From NCBI RefSeq assembly GCF_016745255.1, contig NZ_JADOEQ010000010.1, positions 105,167 through 169,166 of the forward strand: DNA of 64,000 nucleotides. The letters run 5' to 3'. Made by a program: the position numbers and the translations under genes. This DNA comes from Enterococcus sp. BWR-S5. Its GTDB lineage: Bacteria; Bacillota; Bacilli; Lactobacillales; Enterococcaceae. Below, in pieces: positions 34,095-44,084 of the stretch (the first letter of the stretch is position 1; each line of letters starts with the position of its first letter). The notes beneath the pieces were generated by a model. That model saw nothing but the letters and a program-made list of their open reading frames with translations. It did no database searches and had not been told where the DNA came from.

Positions 34095-35396
34095 ATGTCG
34101 TTATTATTTGGTACAGCAGCTTTCAATGAAGAAGACCATTTAGTTATTGGTGGTTGTGATACAACAAAGCTTGCTGAAAAGTATGGAACACCACTGTTTA
34201 TTTATGATGTCGCACATATTCGGGAAAAAGCCAGAGGATTCAAGCGAACACTTGATGAGCTGGGGGTCAAGAATAAAGTGGTGTATGCCAGTAAAGCATT
34301 TGGGTGTCTGGCAATGTATAAACTGCTAGAGGAAGAAAACTTAGGCTGTGATGTCGTTTCCGGTGGGGAGCTTTACACAGCTTTGAAAGGCGGCATGTCG
34401 CCTGAAAATATTGAGTTTCATGGGAATAACAAATTGAAATCAGAGCTTGAGTTAGCAGTCGACAGTCATGTAGGGACGATTGTTGTTGATAACTTTTATG
34501 AACTGGAGCTTTTGAAAGAGCTGACCAGCGCTAAAAATGTTGAACAAGCTGTGATGCTTCGTGTGACTCCGGGAGTTAATGCGGAAACGCACGACTATAT
34601 TTTGACGGGACAGGTTGATTCAAAATTTGGCTTTGACGTAAATAGTGGTCAGGCAACAAAAGCAATGGATATCGTGATGGCGACAAAAGGATTGACACTG
34701 CAAGGAATACACTGCCACATTGGTTCTCAGATTTTTGCTCCTGAAGGTTTTTTAGTTGCCGTGGAGCGGATGATGAGTATCCTGAAGGAATGGAAAGAAG
34801 ATAAGGGTTATATTGCACCTGTTTTAAATATGGGTGGCGGATTCGGTATCAAGTATACGGAAGAAGATACGCCTCTTGAGCCGGAAAAATTTGTTCAGGC
34901 GATTGTGGAAGCTGTAAAAGGACAATGCTCATTGATGGATTATCCTTTGCCTGAGCTATGGATAGAGCCTGGCCGCAGTATAGTGGCAGAAGCTGGAACA
35001 ACGCTTTACACAGTTGGTGCTCAGAAGATTATTCCTGACGTTCGACATTATGTGTCAGTGGATGGAGGAATGGGAGATAATATTCGTCCGGCCTTGTATG
35101 GTGCTGAATACACTGGGATGTTGGCTAACCGTATCAGTGAAGAGAACAAGAGTCACGTAGCTGTTGTCGGAAAATACTGTGAGTCCGGAGACATTCTGAT
35201 TAAGGATATTGAGCTACCTGAAATGGTTTCAGGCGACTTGTTTGCAATGGTTAGTACAGGTGCTTACGGCTATTCTATGGCAAGCAACTATAATCGAAAT
35301 CCTAAGGCAGCAGTTGTTTTTGTCGAAGACGGCAAAGATAGACTGGTCATTCGCAGAGAGACCTATGAAGACTTAGTTTCATTGGATTGTGAATGA
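34095..35396 (+). CDS. lysA: Diaminopimelate decarboxylase
   Basis: PLP enzyme making L-lysine from meso-diaminopimelate. The PLP-binding lysine lies in VVYASKAFG, and the GSQI, MGGGFGIKY, EPGRSIVAEAG and CESGDIL segments are conserved; 433 residues. The start is supported by GAAGGTG. It stands alone with no other lysine-pathway gene nearby, and a strong terminator follows. A perfect TTATCA-T-TGATAA palindrome overlaps the likely promoter region near 34062; its reader is unknown. Confidence 0.95.
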   Translation: MSLLFGTAAFNEEDHLVIGGCDTTKLAEKYGTPLFIYDVAHIREKARGFKRTLDELGVKNKVVYASKAFGCLAMYKLLEEENLGCDVVSGGELYTALKGGMSPENIEFHGNNKLKSELELAVDSHVGTIVVDNFYELELLKELTSAKNVEQAVMLRVTPGVNAETHDYILTGQVDSKFGFDVNSGQATKAMDIVMATKGLTLQGIHCHIGSQIFAPEGFLVAVERMMSILKEWKEDKGYIAPVLNMGGGFGIKYTEEDTPLEPEKFVQAIVEAVKGQCSLMDYPLPELWIEPGRSIVAEAGTTLYTVGAQKIIPDVRHYVSVDGGMGDNIRPALYGAEYTGMLANRISEENKSHVAVVGKYCESGDILIKDIELPEMVSGDLFAMVSTGAYGYSMASNYNRNPKAAVVFVEDGKDRLVIRRETYEDLVSLDCE

Positions 35397-35435
35397 AATT
35401 TTTATAAAAGCTGAATAATAAAATAAAGAAATTAT

Positions 35436-35497
35436 AAAGCAACTTGGTTATATCAGGCTCACTCGGTGAGACGATATAGTCATGTTGCTTTTTTTTA
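35436..35497 (+). terminator. Terminator of lysA
   Basis: AAAGCAAC (35436-35443) pairs with GTTGCTT (35484-35490), with GGTTATATC/GATATA and CTCAC/GTGAG stems inside and a run of eight T. Confidence 0.8.
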
Positions 35498-35697
35498 CTA
35501 CAACAGAAAGGGATATAAATTTTTTATAACTGTGAATTCAGCAAGAGCAAGGATTAAAGAGTAAGGCAATTAGGAGTTGTGTTGTTTTGTTGTTCGGAAG
35601 CTAAACACTCGTTCAGCTTTTCTACTTGTCTAGCTTCACGAGTCAGCTCACTTTCAGCTTTTCTTATTAGAAATTTTTGTAAAGAGAGAAAATATAG

Positions 35698-35726
35698 TTG
35701 GAAAAGCTGTGAAACTCTGTTATTAT
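35698..35726 (+). promoter_or_regulatory. Promoter of the lyase-GH35 operon
   Basis: TTGGAA, 17 bases, TATTAT (35721-35726). The operators begin at the last base of the -10. Confidence 0.65.
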
Positions 35727-35749
35727 TTTAGTAAAGTTTTAGTAAAAAC
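35726..35749 (+). promoter_or_regulatory. Tandem LacI-type operators
   Basis: TTTTAGTAAAG at 35726 and TTTTAGTAAAAAC at 35737 form direct repeats one helical turn apart (11 bases), placed over the expected start of transcription. The same TTTTAGTAAA word recurs at the LacI gene. Confidence 0.6.
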
Positions 35750-35782
35750 AATAACTTTAAAAGTAAGGGTGTGACAATAAAA

Positions 35783-37465
35783 ATGAGTACAACAAAAAGA
35801 CTAGAAGAGGAAATCAAGCAAGAGGCAAAAAAATATCTTCAGCAATCAGAGATAGCTCCGCTTCCCGTTTCAGGCTATGAGGAATACTTAAAGTCAGGCA
35901 ATCGACTGAAATTTGAGCAGGCTTATTTCAACCGTCGCCGTCAACTGACTGTTGTTGCGTTAGCTGTTTATTTAGGCGAACAGTCTGAGGAGCTGCAATG
36001 CTTTTTGGAGCAAATTATTTGGGAAGTATGCAATGAGTATACTTGGGCTTTACCCGCTCATCTATCGGTGGAAAATAACCTTTTTAGTGAGAATTCACCA
36101 TTTTGTATTGATCTTTTCGCCGCTGAAACCGGACAAACGCTGGCAGAAATTATGACGCTGATGGGCTCCAGCCTTTCGCCGCTGTTGAAGCAAAGAATAC
36201 AAGGGGAAATTGAACGAAGAATATTTCAGCCGTTTGAAAAATATTCTTGGGGTTGGGAAAAGAAGGAGAATAATTGGAGTGCTGTAATTGCGGGCTGCAT
36301 AGGAATGACAGCGTTATCTTTGCTTCCGCCGAAAAGCGCTCGTTTACAGCAAATTGTGAAGCGTCTGGAAACTGCGATGGCTAGTTATTTATCCGGGTTC
36401 GGGGAAGATGGTGCCTGTGTTGAAGGGGTGGGCTATTGGGGATATGGTTTTGGTTATTTTATCTATTATGCAGAACAACTAGCCAAAGTTCTAGGAGATG
36501 AACATTATTTAAAGATTCCTAAAGTGAAAGCGGTTGCTGCTTTTCCTTACCGTGTATTGATTGACAATCAGAAGTATGTTCCATTTTCAGATTATTCTCA
36601 GCCGGAATTGCCAAGTGGGCTAATAAGCTTTTGCGGAGACTATTTTGGGGTTCCTATACCATCTGTCTCAGAAGCAAACCAGTTAGATTTTGATCATTGC
36701 TATCGCTTTGCGCCGCTTCTCCGAAATCTTCTTTGGACAAAGGCAGCTGATTCGACAGAAAATTCTGAGTTTTATCACTATTTTGAAGATGCACAATGGG
36801 CGATTGTTAAAAGTGAGCAGCCGCAGTTCTTTTTTGCAGCAAAGGGCGGCTCAAATGAAGAGAGCCATAACCATTTAGATATCGGTCATTTCATATTCGG
36901 CAATCAGAAAACGTTATTTTTAACAGATATTGGAGCCGGAGAATATACCCGCGACTATTTTGTAGAAGCAAAGCGTTATCGCTATTTTCCGACCTCTGCT
37001 GCCAGTCACCATCTTCCGATTATTAATGGTCAGACACAACAGCCCGGTGCTGTCGCTGCGCAACATGTAAATTTTGACCACTTGACTGCTTCTTCGGAAC
37101 TGACAATGGAGCTGCAGGAAACCTATACTGAAAATAAAGAATTGACACTGTTTAAGCGCTCGTTCAAAGTCAATGCGTGCAAAAAATCTATCGAGCTGAA
37201 GGACAGCTTCAATTTTCAAACATCAACAAATGAGATTGTTGAAAATTTTGTAACGATGATTCCACCTGTGATAAGTGGTTCACAGATTTTGTTGCAGAGC
37301 GAAAATCAAGGTTGTGTGATTGATGTGGGAACAACAGCTGTTTCAGTAGTGGAAAAATGCTATCAAGACCATCATGGAAGCAGTCAAAAGGCTTATCAAA
37401 TTCAAGCACGATACAAAGTAGCGCTGGAAGCGGAGATTATCATTACGATTCAGTTAGAGGAATAA
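35783..37465 (+). CDS. Heparinase II/III-like polysaccharide lyase
   Basis: Predicted lyase acting on uronic-acid-containing glycans. An N-terminal alpha/alpha toroid (residues to about 330) is followed by a beta-sandwich heparinase II/III C-terminal domain with SNEESHNHLDIGHFIFGNQ and TDIGAGEYTRDY. No signal peptide is visible, so it would act on imported oligosaccharides in the cytoplasm. The GTG at 35771 is possible, but the ATG at 35783 begins the first helix; 560 residues. It is followed by GH35 and faces the LacI regulator; GH88 in the same locus would use its unsaturated products. The exact glycan is unresolved. Confidence 0.8.
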   Translation: MSTTKRLEEEIKQEAKKYLQQSEIAPLPVSGYEEYLKSGNRLKFEQAYFNRRRQLTVVALAVYLGEQSEELQCFLEQIIWEVCNEYTWALPAHLSVENNLFSENSPFCIDLFAAETGQTLAEIMTLMGSSLSPLLKQRIQGEIERRIFQPFEKYSWGWEKKENNWSAVIAGCIGMTALSLLPPKSARLQQIVKRLETAMASYLSGFGEDGACVEGVGYWGYGFGYFIYYAEQLAKVLGDEHYLKIPKVKAVAAFPYRVLIDNQKYVPFSDYSQPELPSGLISFCGDYFGVPIPSVSEANQLDFDHCYRFAPLLRNLLWTKAADSTENSEFYHYFEDAQWAIVKSEQPQFFFAAKGGSNEESHNHLDIGHFIFGNQKTLFLTDIGAGEYTRDYFVEAKRYRYFPTSAASHHLPIINGQTQQPGAVAAQHVNFDHLTASSELTMELQETYTENKELTLFKRSFKVNACKKSIELKDSFNFQTSTNEIVENFVTMIPPVISGSQILLQSENQGCVIDVGTTAVSVVEKCYQDHHGSSQKAYQIQARYKVALEAEIIITIQLEE

Positions 37466-37565
37466 AGAGGAATTGTTGAAGTTATTATTGAATCACATTA
37501 CCTATGTCATGACAGTAGTGGAGGGGAATTTTTCTGACTGCTGCTAAAAGAAAGGGAGGAAAAGA

Positions 37566-39344
37566 ATGCATACATTTGAGAGTCAAGAGGAGTTCTTTTA
37601 TGATGGTCAGCCGTACAAAATAATTTCGGGGGCCATCCATTATTTTCGTGTGGTTCCGGAATATTGGCGGGATCGTTTGGAAAAGCTGAAGGCCTTGGGC
37701 TGTAATACAGTAGAAACCTATGTCCCATGGAATCTGCATGAACCCCAAGAAGGACAGTTTTGCTTTGACGGACAAATTAACCTTCGGAAATTCATTCAAT
37801 TAGCGGCAGAGCTTGAGCTAAAGGTAATTTTAAGACCGGCACCCTACATTTGTGCAGAGTGGGAATTTGGTGGACTGCCATATTGGCTAATGAATGATGC
37901 AGCAATTAAGCTTCGCTTTAACAACCCTGAGTTTATGAAAAAAATTGAGGAGTATTATGAGCATTTGCTTCCGGAAATACTGGATCTGCAAATAACTCAG
38001 GGTGGACCAATCATTTTAGTTCAGGTTGAGAATGAATATGGCGGGTATGGGAATGATAAAGACTATTTAGAGAAGCTGGTGGAGATACTGAGTCATAAAG
38101 GGATTGATGTACCATTGGTTACTTCGGATGGACCTTGGGGAGATATGTTGGAAAGCGGATCGATTCCTGAACTGGCACTGCCTACAATCAATTGCGGCTC
38201 AAAAGTCGATGAGCACCTGAAACGACTACAGCAGTTTCACGGAAGAAAGCGTCCTTTGATGGTTATGGAATTTTGGATTGGCTGGTTCGATGCGTGGGGC
38301 GATAAGGTCCATCATGTGACCGATGAGGATGCCGCAGCACAGGAGCTAGATGCTATTCTTTCTCAAGGCTCAGTTAATATATACATGTTTCACGGTGGAA
38401 CAAATTTTGGGTTTACTAACGGAGCAAACTATTATGAACGACTTGCCCCGGATGTGACCAGCTACGACTATGATGCTTTATTGACGGAATGGGGAGATAT
38501 TACAGAGAAATACCGTAAATTTCAACAGGTTATTGCCCGTTATACAGAGCTTCCAACTGTTGAATTTTCAACTAGGATAAAAAAGAAGGCATATGGAGAG
38601 GTAGTTGCAACATCGAAAACCTCGTTGTTTGTGAATCTTGATCGGCTATCGACTAGAGTAGTGAACAGCTATCCTATAGCAATGGAGAAATTGAAGCAGG
38701 CATTTGGTTATGTCTATTATCGAAGTCCTATCGGAAAAGCACGAAAAATCGATGATTTTCGTTTGATTGGGTGCATGGATCGAGCTCAGCTGTTTCTAAA
38801 TGGCGCTCACTTGGCTACACAGTACGATCAGGAGATTGGTGAAAAGTTGACATTTGATTTATCGGCTGATGAGAATGAGTTGGGTATCTTGGTTGAAAAT
38901 ATGGGACGTGTTAATTATTCTGTAAAAATGGCACACCAGCAAAAAGGAATTTCAGAGGGGGTCATTATTAACGGAGCTTTCCAAAGTCAATGGGATATGT
39001 ATTCCCTACCTATGGAGGATTTAAGCGAGCTGGATTTTACTTTAGAATGGCAGTCGGGGCAGCCATCCTTCTATCAGTTTATTTTCTCAGTATCAGAATG
39101 CGGCGATACCTTTATTGACATGACAGGGTGGGGGAAAGGCTTTGTGGTTGTGAATGGGAACAATATTGGCCGCTTTTGGGAACGAGGACCGCAAAAACGT
39201 TTGTATATCCCAGCGCCATTTTTGACTGTTGGAGAAAATGAGTTGATTGTTTTCGAATCGGAAGGTGTAGCAAAAGAAACAATCCTATTAACAGATACTC
39301 CGGATTTGGGTGGAAGTAACGCGGAGAATAGCAGGCTGAATTAG
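37566..39344 (+). CDS. Family 35 beta-galactosidase
   Basis: Retaining exo-beta-galactosidase. The barrel domain begins with the typical HTFESQEEFFYDGQPYKIIS and GCNTVETYVPWNLHEP. The acid/base Glu is in VQVENEYGGYG and the nucleophile Glu in VMEFWIGWFD. C-terminal beta-sandwich domains follow, including GKGFVVVNGNNIGRFWERGP; 592 residues. There is no signal peptide, so it is intracellular. The ribosome binding site is GGGAGG. With the lyase and GH88 it suggests a galactose- and uronate-containing glycan or glycosaminoglycan linkage fragment. Confidence 0.93.
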   Translation: MHTFESQEEFFYDGQPYKIISGAIHYFRVVPEYWRDRLEKLKALGCNTVETYVPWNLHEPQEGQFCFDGQINLRKFIQLAAELELKVILRPAPYICAEWEFGGLPYWLMNDAAIKLRFNNPEFMKKIEEYYEHLLPEILDLQITQGGPIILVQVENEYGGYGNDKDYLEKLVEILSHKGIDVPLVTSDGPWGDMLESGSIPELALPTINCGSKVDEHLKRLQQFHGRKRPLMVMEFWIGWFDAWGDKVHHVTDEDAAAQELDAILSQGSVNIYMFHGGTNFGFTNGANYYERLAPDVTSYDYDALLTEWGDITEKYRKFQQVIARYTELPTVEFSTRIKKKAYGEVVATSKTSLFVNLDRLSTRVVNSYPIAMEKLKQAFGYVYYRSPIGKARKIDDFRLIGCMDRAQLFLNGAHLATQYDQEIGEKLTFDLSADENELGILVENMGRVNYSVKMAHQQKGISEGVIINGAFQSQWDMYSLPMEDLSELDFTLEWQSGQPSFYQFIFSVSECGDTFIDMTGWGKGFVVVNGNNIGRFWERGPQKRLYIPAPFLTVGENELIVFESEGVAKETILLTDTPDLGGSNAENSRLN

Positions 39345-39372
39345 GCATTTGAATCGATGAATAAAAATAGAA

Positions 39373-39408
39373 ATCCCCTTGTCGTTGGATGAACAATGAC
39401 AGGGGGAT
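39373..39408. terminator. Hairpin between GH35 and lacI-family gene
   Basis: ATCCCCTTGTC pairs with GACAGGGGGAT with minor mismatches. On the minus strand it is followed by TTTCTATTTTT, so it best serves the regulator gene; the plus-strand side is less T-rich. Confidence 0.6.
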
Positions 39409-39416
39409 AATTTGGA

Positions 39417-40481
<1,065 letters not shown>

Positions 40482-40518
40482 TTATGAAATCATTTTATCT
40501 ATACCCTTAGTATATTTC

Positions 40519-40532
40519 TTTTTAGTAAAAAA
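40519..40532. promoter_or_regulatory. LacI-type operator A
   Basis: TTTTTAGTAAAAAA, 50 bases upstream of the regulator start. It matches the words at 35726-35749. Confidence 0.6.
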
Positions 40533-40551
40533 AATCAAGTCTTAAAAAAAG

Positions 40552-40564
40552 TTTTTACTAAAAA
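40552..40564. promoter_or_regulatory. LacI-type operator B
   Basis: TTTTTACTAAAAA, the exact reverse complement of operator A's core, 33 bases away and just before the -35 of the rightward operon. Confidence 0.6.
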
Positions 40565-40567
40565 AGC

Positions 40568-40596
40568 TTGATTATTTTTCTAAAAAATAGTAAAAT
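40568..40596 (+). promoter_or_regulatory. Promoter of the lipoprotein-DUF2264-GH88-ABC operon
   Basis: TTGATT, 17 bases, TAAAAT (40591-40596), 41 bases before the lipoprotein start. Confidence 0.6.
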
Positions 40597-40604
40597 TTTC
40601 CTAA

Positions 40605-40618
40605 AGAAAGCGTTTTAC
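40605..40618 (+). promoter_or_regulatory. Candidate catabolite response element
   Basis: AGAAAGCGTTTTAC matches the CcpA cre consensus at 11 of 14 positions and lies at about +3, a usual site for repression. Confidence 0.45.
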
Positions 40619-40636
40619 CGGAAGAGAGGGGGATTT

Positions 40637-41044
40637 ATGAAGAGAAAAAAATGGTTATCACTATCGCTGCTACTCCTCCTGCTGATGACTTGCGGATGCT
40701 CTGCCAATAAAGAGGAGGAAGCAAACAAGCAAGATACATTTAGTGAAGAGGTGATTGAAAATATAAAGGAAAAAGCAGAACATTTCTCTGATCAAGAGTT
40801 TCAGGAAGGAGAGGTTCCTCTAAATAGCTTTGTTCAAATTAGTGGAACAATTTTGAAAAGTGATAGCGGAAAAAATCAAGTGAAAAAAGGTGATCGTTTT
40901 ATTCTAATAAACGAAGGCAGCCAGTACCAAGTATTCAATGAGCAGGATGGTACTTTTGAAATTGGTGAAAATATCACAGTTTATGGTGAGTATTACGGGT
41001 TTTTAAAAGGAATTTTGATTGAAAAGGATGGTAGCGGCATATGA
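40637..41044 (+). CDS. Small lipoprotein of the glycan locus
   Basis: Predicted lipid-anchored extracellular protein of 135 residues. The Leu-rich signal peptide ends in a lipobox (LMTCGC). The rest is a charged helix followed by a small beta-rich domain (FVQISGTILKSDSGKN and ITVYGEYYGFLKG) resembling an OB-like fold. The function is unknown; a surface glycan-capture role is only suggested by context. The frame is open from 40568, but GAGAGGGGG places the start at 40637. Its stop overlaps the DUF2264 start. Confidence 0.75.
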   Translation: MKRKKWLSLSLLLLLLMTCGCSANKEEEANKQDTFSEEVIENIKEKAEHFSDQEFQEGEVPLNSFVQISGTILKSDSGKNQVKKGDRFILINEGSQYQVFNEQDGTFEIGENITVYGEYYGFLKGILIEKDGSGI

Positions 41045-42855
41045 TAAACAATCGAATCAAAGCAAATGCATTTGAAACAAAGGAAGAAGTAAATCAAGGG
41101 TTTCTTGATTTGTTGGCACCTGTCGTTCCTTTTTTCGAGAAAAGCAATCCAGGGCACTTAGCACTTGGGAGTCATGGAACTGTTTATTCAAAAGAAAGAC
41201 GCGAGGTAGAAGCCTTTCTCCGACCGCTTTGGGGATTAGGTCCTTATCTTACTGAGCAAGAAACACCGATTCTTGACACCTATTTGGAGGGAATTAAGGC
41301 TGGAACCAATCCGGAAAATTCTGCTTATTGGGGGAAAGTAACAAACTTTGATCAGCTGATTGTTGAGATGGCTTCCTTAAGTACCTTTCTTCTTTTGAAT
41401 AAGGAGCAGACGTGGGATACGTTGAATGAACGTGAGCAGCAAAATCTTTATCACTGGCTCATACAGGCAAACGACCATACGATTCCAAGAAACAACTGGC
41501 ACTTCTTTCGAATACTAGTTAATGTCGCGATGAAAAAGTGCGGAATGCCATACGCTCAGAATATAATTGACCAAGATTTAGCAGTCGTTGACTCGTTCTA
41601 CGTCGGCAAAGGCTGGTATTATGACGGAGTTGAAACGCAGATTGATTACTATATTTCTTTTGCCATTCATTATTATAGTCTGCTTTATTGCAAATTTATG
41701 GGGGAAGACGATCCAAAACGCGTGAATACAATGAAAGAGCGGGCAATGAGTTTTGCTCAAAGCTTTAAGTATTGGTTTGATAGTACCGGAGAAGCGATTC
41801 CTTTTGGTCGCAGCTTAACCTATCGCTTTGCTCAAGTATCCTTTTTCAGCGCGCTGGTATTTGCGGATGTAGAGGCATTGCCTTGGGGAGAAATCAAAGG
41901 CTTAATCAGTCGGCACATGCAGTCATGGATGAACCACGACATCTTTACAACAGATGGGTTGCTCTCGGTAGGCTATCACTATCAGAACCTGACCTTTGCC
42001 GAAGGGTATAATGCACCAGGCTCACCATACTGGTCGTTTAAAACATTTATTTTGTTGGCTGTCCCTAAAGAGCATCCTTATTGGAAGACAGAGGCTTTAC
42101 CGCTGCAGATTGAAACGAATCCATTGAGTCTTCCGGAAAGCCGTAATTTTTATCAGTATAACGAAGACCGAACGCATTTACAGATTTTTCCTGCCGGCCA
42201 GTTTCTGCATTTTCAAAATCATGCCGCAGCTAAATACAGTAAATTTGTGTATTCTTCTCATTTTGGGTTTAGCGTCCCAAAAAGTAACTATCTTTATTAT
42301 GAAGGCGCATTTGATAACTGTTTGGCATTGGCTGAGAATGAGTGTTATTTCCGAAGCAAGGATCAGGATGTTGCTTATGACATTCAGGATGATCGTATCA
42401 TTCATCATTGGCAGCCATGGGAAGATGTCACAATTAAAAGTACGATTATTCCTTTAGAAAACTGTCATGTTCGAATTCATGAGATAGACAGCAATCGAAC
42501 ACTGGATATTTATGAAGGCGGATTCAGCATGCCGCTTGAGGAGTTGGCTTCTCCGAAAATTACTGGTCTGGAAGCTGTATATGAGACTGAAAAAGGACAC
42601 TCTAGTGTACTAGGTATCATTGGTTTCGAGCAAGCGGATGTTGTACGAACAGAGCCAAACACGAACTTATTTTATCCAGTCACCATGCTGCCGCACCTAA
42701 AGAGTCATCTGAAAGCAGGCCATCATTTATTGGTTTCTGTCGTCAGTGGTCGGTTAGTTGATGAAGTGCTGGAGCAGCCGGTTATTAGTATAGAAGAGAA
42801 AAAGATTATCATCACACAGGCTGAAAAACAAACAATTGCTGTGTTGGAAAATTAG
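41041..42855 (+). CDS. DUF2264 family protein
   Basis: Uncharacterised carbohydrate-locus protein of 604 residues. The N-terminal two-thirds look like an alpha/alpha toroid (aromatic-rich GKGWYYDGVETQIDYYISFA, NNWHFFRILVNVAM) and the C-terminal part is beta-rich, a shape shared with polysaccharide lyases and DUF2264 proteins. DUF2264 proteins commonly sit in polysaccharide-utilisation loci; an enzymatic role on uronates is plausible but unproven. No signal peptide. It is translationally coupled to the lipoprotein (ATGA) and lies 9 bases before GH88. Confidence 0.75.
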   Translation: MINNRIKANAFETKEEVNQGFLDLLAPVVPFFEKSNPGHLALGSHGTVYSKERREVEAFLRPLWGLGPYLTEQETPILDTYLEGIKAGTNPENSAYWGKVTNFDQLIVEMASLSTFLLLNKEQTWDTLNEREQQNLYHWLIQANDHTIPRNNWHFFRILVNVAMKKCGMPYAQNIIDQDLAVVDSFYVGKGWYYDGVETQIDYYISFAIHYYSLLYCKFMGEDDPKRVNTMKERAMSFAQSFKYWFDSTGEAIPFGRSLTYRFAQVSFFSALVFADVEALPWGEIKGLISRHMQSWMNHDIFTTDGLLSVGYHYQNLTFAEGYNAPGSPYWSFKTFILLAVPKEHPYWKTEALPLQIETNPLSLPESRNFYQYNEDRTHLQIFPAGQFLHFQNHAAAKYSKFVYSSHFGFSVPKSNYLYYEGAFDNCLALAENECYFRSKDQDVAYDIQDDRIIHHWQPWEDVTIKSTIIPLENCHVRIHEIDSNRTLDIYEGGFSMPLEELASPKITGLEAVYETEKGHSSVLGIIGFEQADVVRTEPNTNLFYPVTMLPHLKSHLKAGHHLLVSVVSGRLVDEVLEQPVISIEEKKIIITQAEKQTIAVLEN

Positions 42856-42864
42856 GAGGAAATT

Positions 42865-44016
42865 ATGGAAACTGCGTCACTTAAAGACAGCCTTTATTGG
42901 TTGCCGAAGGAAATTGATTATGTACTGCGAAAAATTCGAGAGAACCAACAAACCTTTGATGTGTTGGTTCCACCTGCAGCGAGTGAAAATCAATACTACA
43001 AACCAGAAGGAAATACCGATTGGACAGCCAGCTTTTGGGTAGGCATGTGTTTTTTAGGAAAAGAGCTGACAGGCTCGGCTGATTTTGACACGACAATCGA
43101 AAACCAACTGCAATCATTCAAAAATAGGTTAGAGCAGGAGATAGAGCTGGAAACACATGACATCGGCTTTCTCTACATTCTTTCAGCAATTGCAGATTAT
43201 CGTGTAAATCACAATGAAGAGTCTAAAGAACTGGCCGTTAAGGCAGCGGATCTTTTAATGGAGCGCTACTCTCCAAAAGCAAAAATTATTCAAGCATGGG
43301 GCAACCTGAATGATCCGAATGAACGCGGACGGATGATTATAGATTGTTTGATGAATCTGCCGCTGCTGTATTTCGCTTCAGAGGTAACAGGAGAAGAACG
43401 TTATAAAGAAGCAGCTTATGCTCACGCATTGCAAACACAGAAATATATTGTGCGATCAAATTACACCACCTATCATACCTACTTTTTTGATACAGATACC
43501 GGTGAAGCCTTGAGTGGAAAAACAGCCCAAGGGTATTCTGACAACTCCTGCTGGGCTCGTGGTCAAGCATGGGGAATTTACGGATTTACATTGAGCTATC
43601 TCTATACAGGTGATGTCTCTTTTCTGGAAACGGCGAAGCATCTGGCGGATTATTTTATCAAGGAACTACCACAGGATAAGGTTTGCTACTGGGATTTAGT
43701 CTTTAATGATGGTAGCGGGGAAGAACGTGACAGCTCGGCAGCTTCAATTGCTGTTTGCGGACTTTTGGAGCTGTCAAAACAATTGCCGCTTTCTGATGAA
43801 AAGCATGACTATTACCAGGAAATTGCAGTAGAAATTATGGCAGCTTTGGCAAAGGATTACACAACAAAAAGCAATCTGAAGTCTAACGGTTTGCTGCTTC
43901 ATGGTGTCTATGATAAGAATTCAGACAAAGGCGTGGATGAATGTATGATTTGGGGCGACTACTATTATGTGGAAGCTCTCACCAGACTGGCAATCAGCTG
44001 GTACAGTTATTGGTAA
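42865..44016 (+). CDS. GH88 unsaturated glucuronyl hydrolase
   Basis: Removes the unsaturated uronic acid left at the non-reducing end by polysaccharide lyases, by enol-ether hydration. The (alpha/alpha)6 signature segments are visible: GNTDWTASFWVG, ETHDIGFLY with the first catalytic Asp, IIDCLMNLPLLY with the second, and GYSDNSCWARGQAWGIYGF; 383 residues. No signal peptide. AGGAGG precedes the start. Its presence strongly implies lyase-derived oligosaccharides as the transported substrate of this locus. Confidence 0.92.
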   Translation: METASLKDSLYWLPKEIDYVLRKIRENQQTFDVLVPPAASENQYYKPEGNTDWTASFWVGMCFLGKELTGSADFDTTIENQLQSFKNRLEQEIELETHDIGFLYILSAIADYRVNHNEESKELAVKAADLLMERYSPKAKIIQAWGNLNDPNERGRMIIDCLMNLPLLYFASEVTGEERYKEAAYAHALQTQKYIVRSNYTTYHTYFFDTDTGEALSGKTAQGYSDNSCWARGQAWGIYGFTLSYLYTGDVSFLETAKHLADYFIKELPQDKVCYWDLVFNDGSGEERDSSAASIAVCGLLELSKQLPLSDEKHDYYQEIAVEIMAALAKDYTTKSNLKSNGLLLHGVYDKNSDKGVDECMIWGDYYYVEALTRLAISWYSYW

Positions 44017-44084
44017 AAAAAGTTAAGGTGCGTTTCTGTTCAATGGTTATCTTAACTTTAGAAAAAAATATTGGAGGTCTCAAA

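Larger units (their letters stand above)
35498..35782. other. Intergenic control region before the glycan locus
   Basis: No gene seen. It carries the promoter and LacI-type operators listed separately, and an imperfect repeat around AAGCTNNNNACTCG near 35600-35650 that I could not interpret. Confidence 0.4.
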